38,314 bases of DNA, taken from the NCBI GenBank assembly GCA_028876375.1, contig JAGWSB010000017.1:1-38314 (forward strand). The letters are read 5' to 3'. The translations under genes were made by a program, and so were the position numbers. Within the stretch, counting starts at the first letter, position 1. Each line of letters starts with the position of its first letter. Below are positions 24,156-31,078 of the stretch, in pieces. This stretch comes from Chloroflexota bacterium (GTDB lineage: Bacteria; Chloroflexota; Limnocylindria; P2-11E). The notes under the pieces are model-generated. The model was not told the origin of the DNA. It worked only from the letters and a program-made list of their open reading frames with translations, and ran no database searches.

Positions 24156-25100
24156 CTACTCCACGCCCGGCGCCGTGTCCTCCGCCGCGCCGGCGCCGAT
24201 GTCGACGAGCGATCGCAGCAGCCGGTAGCGCTCGTCGACGGCCCCCGGCGTCGCGGCGGCCACGCCGTCGACGCTGAAGGTCTCGACGGCGAAGGATGCG
24301 CTCACCGTCCCATGCACGACGGCGCGACGAAGCTCGGCCGCGTCGGTCCGTCCGACCGACGCCAGGTGGCCGACGAACCCACCGGCGAATGAGTCGCCTG
24401 CCCCTGTCGGGTCCTGCACCTTCTCGAGCGGATACGCGGGGGACCAGAACACGCCTCCGTCGCGGAGGAAGAGCATCGCGCCGTGCTCGCCGCGCTTCAC
24501 GACGAGCGCGGTCGGACCGAGCGCGAGGATCTCGCGCGCCGCGCGGATGATGCTGAACGTCTGCGCGAACTGGCGGGCCTCGCCTTCGTTGACGCACACG
24601 ACGTCGGCGCGGGACATCACCTTCGCGACCGCGTCGCGCTTGTACTCCAGCCAGTAGTTCATCGAGTCCATGACGACCAGCTTCGGCGCCCGCACCTGGT
24701 CGAGGAGGTCGAGCTGGATGTCCGGGTCGATGTTCGCGAGGAACACGTAGGGCACCTCGCGCTTGTCGTCCGGCACGATCGGATGCCACTCCGCGAAGAC
24801 GCCGAGATCGGTGTGGAGGGTCTCGGCGGCGCTCATGTCGTAGTCGTAGCGGCCGTGCCAGCGGAACGACCGCCCCGCGCGCCGCTCGATCCCGGCGACG
24901 TCGATCCCCTCCCCGCGCAGCCGCGCGATGTCCGTGTCGCGGAAGTCCTCGCCGACGACGGCCACGACGTGAACGGGCGCGTAGCGGCTCGCGGCGAGCG
25001 CGAAGTACGACGCGGCGCCGCCGAGGACGTCGCGGCGCCGATCGAACGGCGTCTGGACGTCGTCGTACGCCACGGAGCCGACGACGAGGATCTCAGGCAC
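24156..25100 (-). CDS. PfkB-family carbohydrate/nucleoside kinase
   Basis: 314 residues from the GTG at 25100; the 825-residue track ORF is this frame extended through the CoA-transferase gene. Family motifs: N-terminal ILVVGSVAYDD and GGAASYFALAASRY, and the C-terminal DPTGAGDSFAGGF (anion hole and catalytic Asp). It transfers phosphate from ATP to a sugar or nucleoside, substrate unknown. It lies 20 bp after the ubiquitin-like/CoA-transferase fusion and 9 bp before the ThiS/MoaD gene, so all four genes are one transcript. A kinase, a CoA-transferase and two ubiquitin-like domains in one operon do not match a pathway that I know. Confidence 0.92.
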   Translation of the reverse strand: MPEILVVGSVAYDDVQTPFDRRRDVLGGAASYFALAASRYAPVHVVAVVGEDFRDTDIARLRGEGIDVAGIERRAGRSFRWHGRYDYDMSAAETLHTDLGVFAEWHPIVPDDKREVPYVFLANIDPDIQLDLLDQVRAPKLVVMDSMNYWLEYKRDAVAKVMSRADVVCVNEGEARQFAQTFSIIRAAREILALGPTALVVKRGEHGAMLFLRDGGVFWSPAYPLEKVQDPTGAGDSFAGGFVGHLASVGRTDAAELRRAVVHGTVSASFAVETFSVDGVAAATPGAVDERYRLLRSLVDIGAGAAEDTAPGVE

Positions 25101-25120
25101 GCGACCGAGGATGCTACGGG

Positions 25121-26527
25121 CTAGATCGCGCCTTCGCGCCGCAGCGCTTCGATCTCTCCGGCGCTGTACCCCAGCTCGCCGAGCACCTCGTCGGTGTGCT
25201 CGCCGAGGAGCGGCGGGTGGCGCCGCACGGACGGCGGCGTCACGTCCATGCGCACGGGGATGCCCGGCGCGCGGACGCGGCCCGCGACGGGGTGATCGGT
25301 CTCCGCGATGAGCCCCAGGTGCTTGACCACGGGATCGCTGAAGACGTCGCGCAGGTCGTTGATCGGACCGACCGGCACGTTGGCTTCGCGCAGGCGACGC
25401 ACGACCTCGGCCTTCGGGAGCTCGCCGATGCGCGCCGACATCGCCGCGACCAGCGCCTCGCGGTTGCGGAGCCGGGCACGGTTGTCGGCGAAGCGGGCGT
25501 CGCCCGGGAGGTCCTCGAGGTCGAGCGCGCGGCAGGCGCGTGAGAACAGCGCGTTGTTGCCGCAGCACACGTTCACGTAGCCGTCGGCCGCCTTGAAGGT
25601 CTGGTACGGCGCGATCGAGGCGTGAAGGTTGCCCTCGCGCGCGGGGACGGTGCCGTCGGCGAAGTAGCGGGCCGCTTGTCGCGACAGCAGCGCGACCTGC
25701 CCGCCGATCATGGTCGCGTCGATGACCTGTCCCGTGCCGGTGCGCTCGCGCGCGTGCAGCGCGGCGACGATGGCGAACGCCGCGAACATGCCGGCGACGA
25801 TGTCGCCCTGCGGGACTCCGACCATCGTCGGCATGCCGCCCGGCTGGCCGGTGAGGCTCATGACCCCGCCCATGCCTTGAACGATGAGGTCGTAAGCCGC
25901 CCAGGCGCGGCCGGGCCCGTCCTGTCCGAACCCGGAGATGCGGCACAGGATCGCGCGCGGCGCGATGGCGCGGATCCGCTCGGGCGCGAACCCGAGGCGC
26001 TCGAGCGTGCCGGGGCTGAAGTTCTCCACCACGACGTCCGCGCCTTCGATGAGGCGCTCGAGGATCTTCTTCCCCTCGGCGTTCTTGAGGTCGATCGTGA
26101 CACTCCGCTTGTTGCGGTTGATCGACAGGTAGTAGGCGGAGACGCCCTTGATGTCGGGCGGCGCCCACTCGCGCGTCTCGTCGCCCGTACCCGGCATCTC
26201 CACTTTGACCACGTCCGCGCCGTGGTCGCCGAGCATGAGCGTGCAGTACGGCCCCGCGAGCGCGCGCGTGAGGTCCACGACGCGGATCCCGTCGAGCGCC
26301 CCGCCCGCGCCGCCGCTGATCGCGGGCACCACCTCGAGCGTGTCGCCCGCGTGCAGCCTCGTCGACGCTTCGCACTGCTCGCCGTTCAGGACGAAAGCCG
26401 CCGTCGCGTCGCTCGGCACCCCGACGGCCGACAGCACCTCCGCGACCGTGAGGCCGTCGCCGTGGACCTCGAGGATCTTGCCGGGGGCGAACTGGCGCAG
26501 CGCGCCGTGCAGGATCAGGCGGACCAC
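25121..26527 (-). CDS. ThiS/MoaD ubiquitin-like domain fused to a CaiB/BaiF CoA-transferase
   Basis: 468 residues. Residues 1-75 are a complete beta-grasp domain: VRLILHGALRQFAPG, LTVAEVLSAVG, FVLNGEQCEAS, LHAGDTLEVVPAISGG. After AGG the family III CoA-transferase starts directly with LDGIRVVDLTRALAGPYC, where unfused enzymes have their initiator Met. No ATG, GTG or TTG lies between the Gly-Gly and that point, so the transferase part cannot be made separately by initiation. The transferase has the conserved GVPQGDIVAGM (catalytic Asp), RTGTGQVIDATM and a normal C-terminus (GELGYSAGEIEAL). The family moves CoA between organic acids via an aspartyl-CoA intermediate. A cut after SGG would release a mature ubiquitin-like tail. 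Start GTG with a -10 TAAAGT 8 nt upstream. Confidence 0.9.
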   Translation of the reverse strand: MVRLILHGALRQFAPGKILEVHGDGLTVAEVLSAVGVPSDATAAFVLNGEQCEASTRLHAGDTLEVVPAISGGAGGALDGIRVVDLTRALAGPYCTLMLGDHGADVVKVEMPGTGDETREWAPPDIKGVSAYYLSINRNKRSVTIDLKNAEGKKILERLIEGADVVVENFSPGTLERLGFAPERIRAIAPRAILCRISGFGQDGPGRAWAAYDLIVQGMGGVMSLTGQPGGMPTMVGVPQGDIVAGMFAAFAIVAALHARERTGTGQVIDATMIGGQVALLSRQAARYFADGTVPAREGNLHASIAPYQTFKAADGYVNVCCGNNALFSRACRALDLEDLPGDARFADNRARLRNREALVAAMSARIGELPKAEVVRRLREANVPVGPINDLRDVFSDPVVKHLGLIAETDHPVAGRVRAPGIPVRMDVTPPSVRRHPPLLGEHTDEVLGELGYSAGEIEALRREGAI

Positions 26528-26535
26528 TTGGGCGG

Positions 26536-26541
26536 ACTTTA
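26536..26541 (-). promoter_or_regulatory. Leaderless -10 box of the ThiS-CoA-transferase operon
   Basis: TAAAGT on the minus strand, 8 nt before the GTG start, which places the transcription start at or next to the start codon. It is divergent from the LON-gene box 9 bp away. Confidence 0.45.
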
Positions 26542-26550
26542 GCCCTGCGG

Positions 26551-26556
26551 TAGCGT
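26551..26556 (+). promoter_or_regulatory. Leaderless -10 box of the LON-domain gene
   Basis: TAGCGT followed by six bases and then the GTG start at 26563. There is no room for a ribosome-binding site, so the mRNA should be leaderless. Confidence 0.5.
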
Positions 26557-26562
26557 GGCGGC

Positions 26563-27243
26563 GTGACCGACCTCGCGAGCACGCCCACCGCCCTGCCGCT
26601 GTTCCCGCTCAACAGCGTGCTCTTTCCCGACATGCTGCTGCCGCTGCACGTCTTCGAGCCGCGCTACCGGCTGCTCGTGCAGCGCTGCCTCGACGCCGGA
26701 ACGCCCTTCGGCATCGTCCTCATCCAGGAGGGCGAGGAGGTCGGCCCGGCGGCGATCCCCCACCGCATCGGCACCCTCGCGGAGATCGTCGCGCACGCTC
26801 CGCTCGCCGACGGACGTTCGCTCATCACCGTCCGCGGCAGCCGCCGCTTCGAGATCGACTCCGTCGTGACCGACGTCGAGCCGTACCTCGTCGGGCACGT
26901 GCGCTACCTCGATGACGCTCCCGAGGAGACGGCGCGCCGCCTCGCCGACACCGTCGCCGAGGCGTACGCCGATTACGTGGTCGGCGTGGTGGCCGCGACC
27001 GCGGGGGTGCGACGCGAGGTGCCCGTCGTCGACGAGATCCAGGGCGGCTCGCCCTGCGACGTGTCCTATCGCGTCGCCGCGGGGCTCGCCGTGGAGGACG
27101 ACGAGCGCCAGATGCTCCTCGAGACGGCGACGACGCGCGAGCGCCTCGTCCGCGAGCGCGAGATCCTCTCGCGCGAGTGCGCGCTGCTCACGGAGATGCT
27201 CGTGCGGATGCGCGCGCGCGGCGAGGGCCCGACGCTCCACTAG
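26563..27243 (+). CDS. LON substrate-binding (N-terminal) domain protein
   Basis: 226 residues. The opening TALPLFPLNSVLFPDMLLPLHVFEPRYR is the PF02190 signature, with PFGIVLIQEGEEVG, IGTLAEIVAHAPLADGRSLITVRGSRRFEI following. A C-terminal helical part (VSYRVAAGLAVEDDERQMLLE, then an Arg/Glu-rich helix) completes the fold. The AAA and protease domains of Lon are absent, as in many stand-alone members whose role is unknown, possibly substrate recognition for proteolysis. The GTG start follows a leaderless promoter. It is divergent from the ThiS-CoA-transferase operon and convergent with the amidohydrolase gene (11 bp between stops). Confidence 0.92.
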   Translation: MTDLASTPTALPLFPLNSVLFPDMLLPLHVFEPRYRLLVQRCLDAGTPFGIVLIQEGEEVGPAAIPHRIGTLAEIVAHAPLADGRSLITVRGSRRFEIDSVVTDVEPYLVGHVRYLDDAPEETARRLADTVAEAYADYVVGVVAATAGVRREVPVVDEIQGGSPCDVSYRVAAGLAVEDDERQMLLETATTRERLVREREILSRECALLTEMLVRMRARGEGPTLH

Positions 27244-27254
27244 CCCGTCCGCCT

Positions 27255-28829
27255 CTAGCCGATCCCCTCCGCGAAGCGGATCCGGCCGTCGACGATCGTC
27301 CCGGTGACCCGCAGCTCCGGCCACTCCTTGGGCGCGACGCGCGCCAGGTCCGCGGACACGACCGTGGCGTCGCAGCGCTTCCCCACCTCGAGCGTGCCCA
27401 GCTCCGCGTCGCGTCCGAGGGCGTAGGCGACGCCGGAGCTGTAGCCGGCCAGCGCCTCGTCGAGCGTGAGGGCCTGCTCGGGGTGCCAGGGCGCCGCGTC
27501 GCTCGGGCGCATGCGCGTCACCGCGGCGTGGATCCCGAGGAGCGGGTCGATCGGCTCGACCGGCGCGTCGGAGCCGAACGCGAGCACCGCGCCGCGGTCG
27601 CGGAGCGTGCGCCAGGGGTACGCGCGCACGGTCCGCGACCCGCCCCAGTAGCGGTCCGCGAGGTCGCGGTCGCTCGTGGCGTGTATCGGCTGCATCGACG
27701 CGACGACGCCGAGCGCGCCGAAGCGCCCGAGGTCGTCGGCGCGCACGAGCTGGACGTGCTCCACCCGCTGTCGCAGATGCGGCGCCGTGCGGCGCGTCGG
27801 CTCGATCGCGTCGAGCGCGACGCCCACGGCCCGGTCGCCGATGGCGTGGATGGCGACGGAGATGTCCGCCGCCGCTGCCGTCGCGACGCGCTCCGCGAGC
27901 TCGTCGGGCTCGATGGTGAGCACGCCGCGGTCGCTCGTCCCCGCGTACGGCTCCTCGAGCGCGGCGGTCTGCGACCCGAGCGCGCCGTCGGTGAAGATCT
28001 TGAGCGGGCCGATCCGCAGGAGGTCGTCGCCGAACCCCGTACGCAGCCCGAGCGCGATGGCTTCGTCGAGCCGGGCGAACGGCAGCCCTTGGTGGACGCG
28101 CAGCCCGAGCTCGCCGCGGGCGCGCATGCGGTCGAACGCGTCGAGGGGGATCGCGCCGACGAAGCTGTCGAGGCCGCCGATGAGCGTCAGCCCGCGACGC
28201 CACGCCTCGCTCTGGCCGAGCCGCGCGAGCTCGTAGCGCTCCCGTGCGTCGGGCTGCGGGAGCACGCGGTCGACGAGGCCGATCGCGTTCTCCTGGAGGA
28301 TCCCGGTGGGGACGCCGCTCTCGTCGCGCGCGATGACGCCGCCGGGCGGCGCGGGAGTGCCGACGCCGATCTCCGCGACCTGGAGCGCTCGCGTGTTGGT
28401 CCACCGCGAGTGGCCGTCGCGGCTGCGCAGCGCCGCGGGGTGCCCGTGCGAGACGCGGTCCAGCTCCTTCGCCGTCGGCCAGCGTCCCCACGCGTTCTTG
28501 TCGAAGCGCCCGCCGAGGATCCAGCGGCCCTGCGCAAGCCCGCTCGCGTAGGCGTCGATCCGCGACAGCGCCTCGTCGATGGTCGCCGCGTCGCTGAGGT
28601 CGATGCGGCGCATCTGCTGCGCCCACCACACGAAGTGGCAGTGCGCGTCGCCCCATCCCGGGACCATGAGGCCGCCGCGCAGGTCGATACGTTCGGCGTC
28701 CGCGGCGTCCCGCGCGAGGTCCGCGCCGCGTCCGACGGCCGCCACGCGTCCGTCGCGAGCGAGCAGCGCCTCCGCGCTCACGCCCGCCCGGACGTGGACG
28801 CGCCCGCCGTGGAAGAGGACCCCGCTCAC
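27255..28829 (-). CDS. YtcJ-like metal-dependent amidohydrolase
   Basis: 524 residues from the GTG at 28829; the 789-residue track ORF is the same frame extended through the HAD gene. Amidohydrolase-3 features: an N-terminal beta sandwich (VLFHGGRVHVRAG), WGDAHCHFVWW with the metal-binding HxH, GRFDKNAWG, KIFTDGALGSQTAAL with the bridging lysine region, HAIGDRAV, RVEHVQLV and FGSDAPVEPIDP with the catalytic Asp, then VASMQPIHATSD typical of YtcJ. The family hydrolyses amide or ester bonds in small molecules. The start overlaps the HAD stop as GTGA, so the two are coupled. Confidence 0.93.
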   Translation of the reverse strand: MSGVLFHGGRVHVRAGVSAEALLARDGRVAAVGRGADLARDAADAERIDLRGGLMVPGWGDAHCHFVWWAQQMRRIDLSDAATIDEALSRIDAYASGLAQGRWILGGRFDKNAWGRWPTAKELDRVSHGHPAALRSRDGHSRWTNTRALQVAEIGVGTPAPPGGVIARDESGVPTGILQENAIGLVDRVLPQPDARERYELARLGQSEAWRRGLTLIGGLDSFVGAIPLDAFDRMRARGELGLRVHQGLPFARLDEAIALGLRTGFGDDLLRIGPLKIFTDGALGSQTAALEEPYAGTSDRGVLTIEPDELAERVATAAAADISVAIHAIGDRAVGVALDAIEPTRRTAPHLRQRVEHVQLVRADDLGRFGALGVVASMQPIHATSDRDLADRYWGGSRTVRAYPWRTLRDRGAVLAFGSDAPVEPIDPLLGIHAAVTRMRPSDAAPWHPEQALTLDEALAGYSSGVAYALGRDAELGTLEVGKRCDATVVSADLARVAPKEWPELRVTGTIVDGRIRFAEGIG

Positions 28830-29719
28830 AGGCCGCGCTCGACCAGCGACGGGATCTCGCTGAGGTCGCGAACGATCGCGTCCGGCCGGACGTCGATGCC
28901 CGCGGGCGCCCCGCACGCGCCGCACATGACCGTCCCCTCCCGGAGCCAGAGGTCTTCGGCGGGGTGCTCGCAGCTCGCGGGATCGCGGCGGCGGCGCTCG
29001 ACCCAGGGGCTCGACGGCACCTCGCCGTCGCCGGCGAGCGCCTCGGCGTAGTCGGAGCGGCGCCAGACGGCGCGCAGGCCGACCCGCTGCGCCCCCCAGA
29101 CGTCGGCGATCAGGCTGTCGCCGACGTGGAAGGCCTCCTCCGGCCGGGCGCCCGCGATCTCCAGCGCGCGCTCGAATATCGCCGGGTGCGGCTTCCGCCA
29201 GCGAGCGCTGTGTGAGCTCACCACGCCGTGCACCGCGGCGTCGAGGCCGAACTGCCGCCAGTCCTCGAGCACCTCCGCGTCCCCGCGCGAGACCGTGTTC
29301 GTGACGAGCACCACGCGAAGTCCTCGGTCGCTGCACCATCGCAGCGCCTCGAGGGCGCCGCGCACCGGCGTCGACACCTCGCGCAGCGGGACGCACATGA
29401 GCGCGCGCAGCCGATCGAGGTCGAGGCCGCCGACGTCGACGCCCCGCCCGGCGAACCAGGCGCGGATCCACTCCAGCGTGTCCTGGCGCGCGCCATCCGG
29501 CGCGAAGCGGCCTTCGCCGCCGTCGCGCGCCGCCAGCGCGCGCGCGAGCGACACGTTCCAGGTGGGCTCGAGGTGCGCGTCCATGAGGTCGTCGAGCCAC
29601 TCCGGCTCGCCGAAACCGGCGCACACCTGCTCCCGCATCTTCCCGCGCAGCACGTCGCGGGACGCCCAGTGCTCGACCAGCGTGTCCCCGACGTCGAAGA
29701 AAGCCGCGCGCAGCGTCAC
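28826..29719 (-). CDS. HAD-superfamily phosphatase with a C-terminal zinc-ribbon-like tail
   Basis: 297 residues from the GTG at 29719. HAD motifs: motif I FFDVGDTLVEH (nucleophile Asp, with Gly at the usual +2 Asp position), motif II LVTNTVSRG, motif III lysine in RWRKPHPAIFERAL, motif IV HVGDSLIADVWGAQ. A helical cap lies between motifs I and II. The last 60 residues hold CEHPAEDLW and VMCGACGAP, three Cys and a His that could bind zinc, which is unusual for HAD phosphatases. The start follows a leaderless -10 TACGAT at 6 nt, shared back-to-back with the plus-strand gene 29744-30193. It is coupled to the amidohydrolase. Confidence 0.9.
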   Translation of the reverse strand: MTLRAAFFDVGDTLVEHWASRDVLRGKMREQVCAGFGEPEWLDDLMDAHLEPTWNVSLARALAARDGGEGRFAPDGARQDTLEWIRAWFAGRGVDVGGLDLDRLRALMCVPLREVSTPVRGALEALRWCSDRGLRVVLVTNTVSRGDAEVLEDWRQFGLDAAVHGVVSSHSARWRKPHPAIFERALEIAGARPEEAFHVGDSLIADVWGAQRVGLRAVWRRSDYAEALAGDGEVPSSPWVERRRRDPASCEHPAEDLWLREGTVMCGACGAPAGIDVRPDAIVRDLSEIPSLVERGL

Positions 29720-29724
29720 CTGGC

Positions 29725-29731
29725 TATCGTA
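29725..29731. promoter_or_regulatory. Overlapping bidirectional -10 (TATCGTA) between HAD and 29744 genes
   Basis: TATCGT reads rightward and TACGAT leftward on the same seven bases. The leftward box is 6 nt from the HAD GTG (leaderless); the rightward box is 13 nt from the ATG at 29744. Confidence 0.45.
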
Positions 29732-29743
29732 CGGATCGCCGCG

Positions 29744-30193
29744 ATGATGGACTTCGAGCAGCTCGCCTTCATCGAGAAGTGGCGGCAGCGCGCGTCGCGC
29801 GGGATCGTCGTCGCTCTCGACGGGCGCCACGGCGACATCCTGATCACCGTACGCGTGGGCGAGCTCGGCGAGCGGCTCGACCTCCGGGGCCGCGACGCGA
29901 CGGGCGCGATCCGCAAGTCGCGCCTCACCATCGGCGACCGCGTCTTCATCGCCGTGGAGTACGCGGCGAAGGACGCCGTCCGCGGCAGCGGCGCGGGGCG
30001 CGTCAGCGGCGAGGTCGTCCAGCCCGGCGCGACGGTCGACGGGACGATCGCCTCGGTGGGAGAGATCAGCGTCGTGCAGTGCGGCGCGGACGTGCTCGTG
30101 CGCGGGGACACGCTGCCGGGCTTCGCGGCCGGCGACCCGGTGCGCTTCAGCGTCGCCGAGGAGGGCAAGGCCTACATCATCCCGACGCGCTAG
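29744..30193 (+). CDS. Small beta-rich cytoplasmic protein of unknown function
   Basis: 149 residues, ATG ATG start at 29744; the 321-residue track ORF starts too early, antisense to the HAD gene. Sequence features: a helix (MMDFEQLAFIEKWRQRASRG), then alternating strand-like segments (IVVALDGRHGDILITVRVG, RVFIAVEYAA, VVQPGATVDGTIASVG, VRFSVAEEGKAYIIP). There is no signal peptide, membrane helix or catalytic motif that I can name. The later part resembles an OB-like or cold-shock-like small barrel, but this is weak. It is divergent from the HAD gene, and its TAG stop shares the palindrome CTAG with the stop of the convergent peroxiredoxin gene. Confidence 0.7.
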   Translation: MMDFEQLAFIEKWRQRASRGIVVALDGRHGDILITVRVGELGERLDLRGRDATGAIRKSRLTIGDRVFIAVEYAAKDAVRGSGAGRVSGEVVQPGATVDGTIASVGEISVVQCGADVLVRGDTLPGFAAGDPVRFSVAEEGKAYIIPTR

Positions 30194-30693
30194 TCGAGCT
30201 TCTTCAGCTCCTCCTCGATCTCGGCGGGATCGGGTACCTCGCGCAGCGTGTGGACGTCGATGTAGCGGACGACCCCCTGCCGATCGATCACGAAGATCGC
30301 GCGCTCCGGCCGTCCGGCGGCCTCGTCGAAGACGCCGTAGGCGCGCGCGAACGCCCCGTGTGGCCAGAAGTCGGAGCACAGCGGGATGTCGATCCCCTTG
30401 AGATCGTCCGCCCACGCCTTCAGCGCGTACACCGTGTCGCACGAGATGCCCACGACCTGGGCATCCTCCGCGCCGAGCTTCTTCTGCAGCTCGCTCAGCG
30501 CGGGAAGCTCGCTGTTTCAGGTGTTGGTGAACGCGAAGGCGAAGAACGCCAGGACGACCTTCTTCCCGAGGAGCGCTCCGAGCACGATCTCGCGACCATC
30601 GTGGGAGCGCATGGTGAACGCCGGAGCCGGATCCCCGACCTTCAGCGTCGGCGTCTCTCCGGCGAGCTTGGTGCGTCCGACGGGTGCGGCCAT
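30190..30693 (-). CDS. AhpE-like peroxiredoxin, predicted selenoprotein (in-frame UGA at the catalytic site)
   Basis: The track shows two fragments, but they are one frame: ATG at 30693, 58 codons, TGA at 30517-30519, then 108 codons to the TAG at 30190. Across the TGA the text reads FAFAFTNT-U-NSELPAL, which aligns with the peroxiredoxin active site TxxC...E, so residue 59 (normally the peroxidatic Cys) is predicted selenocysteine. Downstream are VVGISCDTVYALKAWADDL, CSDFWPHGAFARAYGVFDE and RAIFVIDRQGVVRY, the AhpE/Prx core with the conserved Arg. The Pro of PxxxTxxC is Ala here. It would reduce hydrogen peroxide, organic peroxides or peroxynitrite in the cytoplasm. Leaderless -10 TACTCT at 7 nt. 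A SECIS-like hairpin follows the UGA. Confidence 0.85.
30474..30511 (-). promoter_or_regulatory. SECIS-like hairpin just after the UGA of the peroxiredoxin
   Basis: In the mRNA, starting at the sixth base after UGA, CGAGCUUC pairs perfectly with GAAGCUCG (8 bp) enclosing 22 nt, in which CGC/GCG can close a five-base apical loop GCUGA containing G and U. The 38-nt size and position match bacterial SECIS elements that recruit SelB. Folding was done by eye. Confidence 0.6.
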
Positions 30694-30699
30694 CGCCGC

Positions 30700-30706
30700 T
30701 AGAGTA
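30700..30706. promoter_or_regulatory. Overlapping bidirectional -10 (TAGAGTA)
   Basis: TAGAGT reads rightward, 6 nt before the GTG at 30712; TACTCT reads leftward, 7 nt before the ATG of the peroxiredoxin at 30693. Both transcripts would be leaderless and would start from the same seven bases. Confidence 0.55.
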
Positions 30707-30711
30707 CCGGC

Positions 30712-30915
30712 GTGCCGACCGAGGTGAAGCCCGCCCGCATCGAGGCCGACCGCGCGCGCTTCTTCGCCTACCAGGTCGCGTGCCCGTTCGACGGAACGCT
30801 CGTGGGACCCCGCTTCGTCACGCGCGAGCATCTGGACGTTCCGCCGAACCCGCCGTATGCGGCGACGGTGCGCTGCCCGAACGACAAGCAGCTCTTCGAG
30901 GTGATCTTCCGCTAG
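30712..30915 (+). CDS. 67-residue soluble protein with two conserved-looking cysteines
   Basis: GTG start, 67 residues. It contains ARFFAYQVACPFDGTLVGPRF and YAATVRCPNDKQLFEVIFR: two C-P dipeptides 37 residues apart, resembling half of a zinc ribbon or a redox pair. No named family comes to mind. It is divergent from the selenoperoxiredoxin and shares its bidirectional -10 box, so the two may be co-regulated. The six-base spacing from TAGAGT to GTG supports this start. Confidence 0.7.
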   Translation: MPTEVKPARIEADRARFFAYQVACPFDGTLVGPRFVTREHLDVPPNPPYAATVRCPNDKQLFEVIFR

Positions 30916-30923
30916 GTGCCGGA

Positions 30924-30936
30924 CCGGCGATGCCGG
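30924..30936. terminator. Possible hairpin between convergent genes
   Basis: CCGGC-GAT-GCCGG, a perfect 5-bp stem, 9 bases after the 67-residue gene and upstream of the convergent small peptide gene. There is no U-tract. Confidence 0.25.
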
Positions 30937-30975
30937 CGCCGCCCGCCCGCGGCGCCCCATCGCATCAGAGCGAAG

Positions 30976-31035
30976 TTACTTCTTCTTCGAGCTCTTCTTC
31001 GCTGACTTCTTGGCCGCCTTCTTCTTTGCGGGCAT
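30976..31035 (-). CDS. 19-residue lysine-rich peptide (histone-tail-like)
   Basis: ATG at 31035 to TAA at 30976, missed by the track because it is too short. It encodes MPAKKKAAKKSAKKSSKKK: 11 lysines, with only Ala, Ser and one Pro otherwise. Such a composition is like the tails of bacterial H1/HU-type nucleoid proteins and suggests binding to nucleic acid or acidic surfaces. It lies 43 bp after the HTH gene on the same strand. The best ribosome-binding site of the window precedes it, which is the main argument that it is translated. No family assignment is possible; an RNA-level function of the segment is the alternative. Confidence 0.6.
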   Translation of the reverse strand: MPAKKKAAKKSAKKSSKKK

Positions 31036-31039
31036 CCCA

Positions 31040-31056
31040 GATCACCTCCCTCCTTA
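31040..31056 (-). promoter_or_regulatory. Exceptional double Shine-Dalgarno before the lysine-rich peptide
   Basis: TAAGGAGGGAGGTGATC contains TAAGGAGG and GGAGGTGATC, each a perfect complement of part of the 16S rRNA 3' end, ending 4 nt before the ATG. Nothing else in the window approaches this. Confidence 0.7.
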
Positions 31057-31078
31057 CAAGCTGACCTGAGGGACCCCT

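Noticed and set aside
24156-26633. An 825-residue ORF joining PfkB kinase and an upstream segment.
   Set aside because: The upstream part is the wrong frame of the CoA-transferase gene and has no domain of its own; the kinase has its own GTG at 25100.
30190-30519. The peroxiredoxin as a nonsense-mutated pseudogene.
   Set aside because: The only defect is UGA at the exact catalytic Cys, the rest is intact on both sides, and a SECIS-like hairpin follows. It remains possible if the genome lacks selenocysteine genes.
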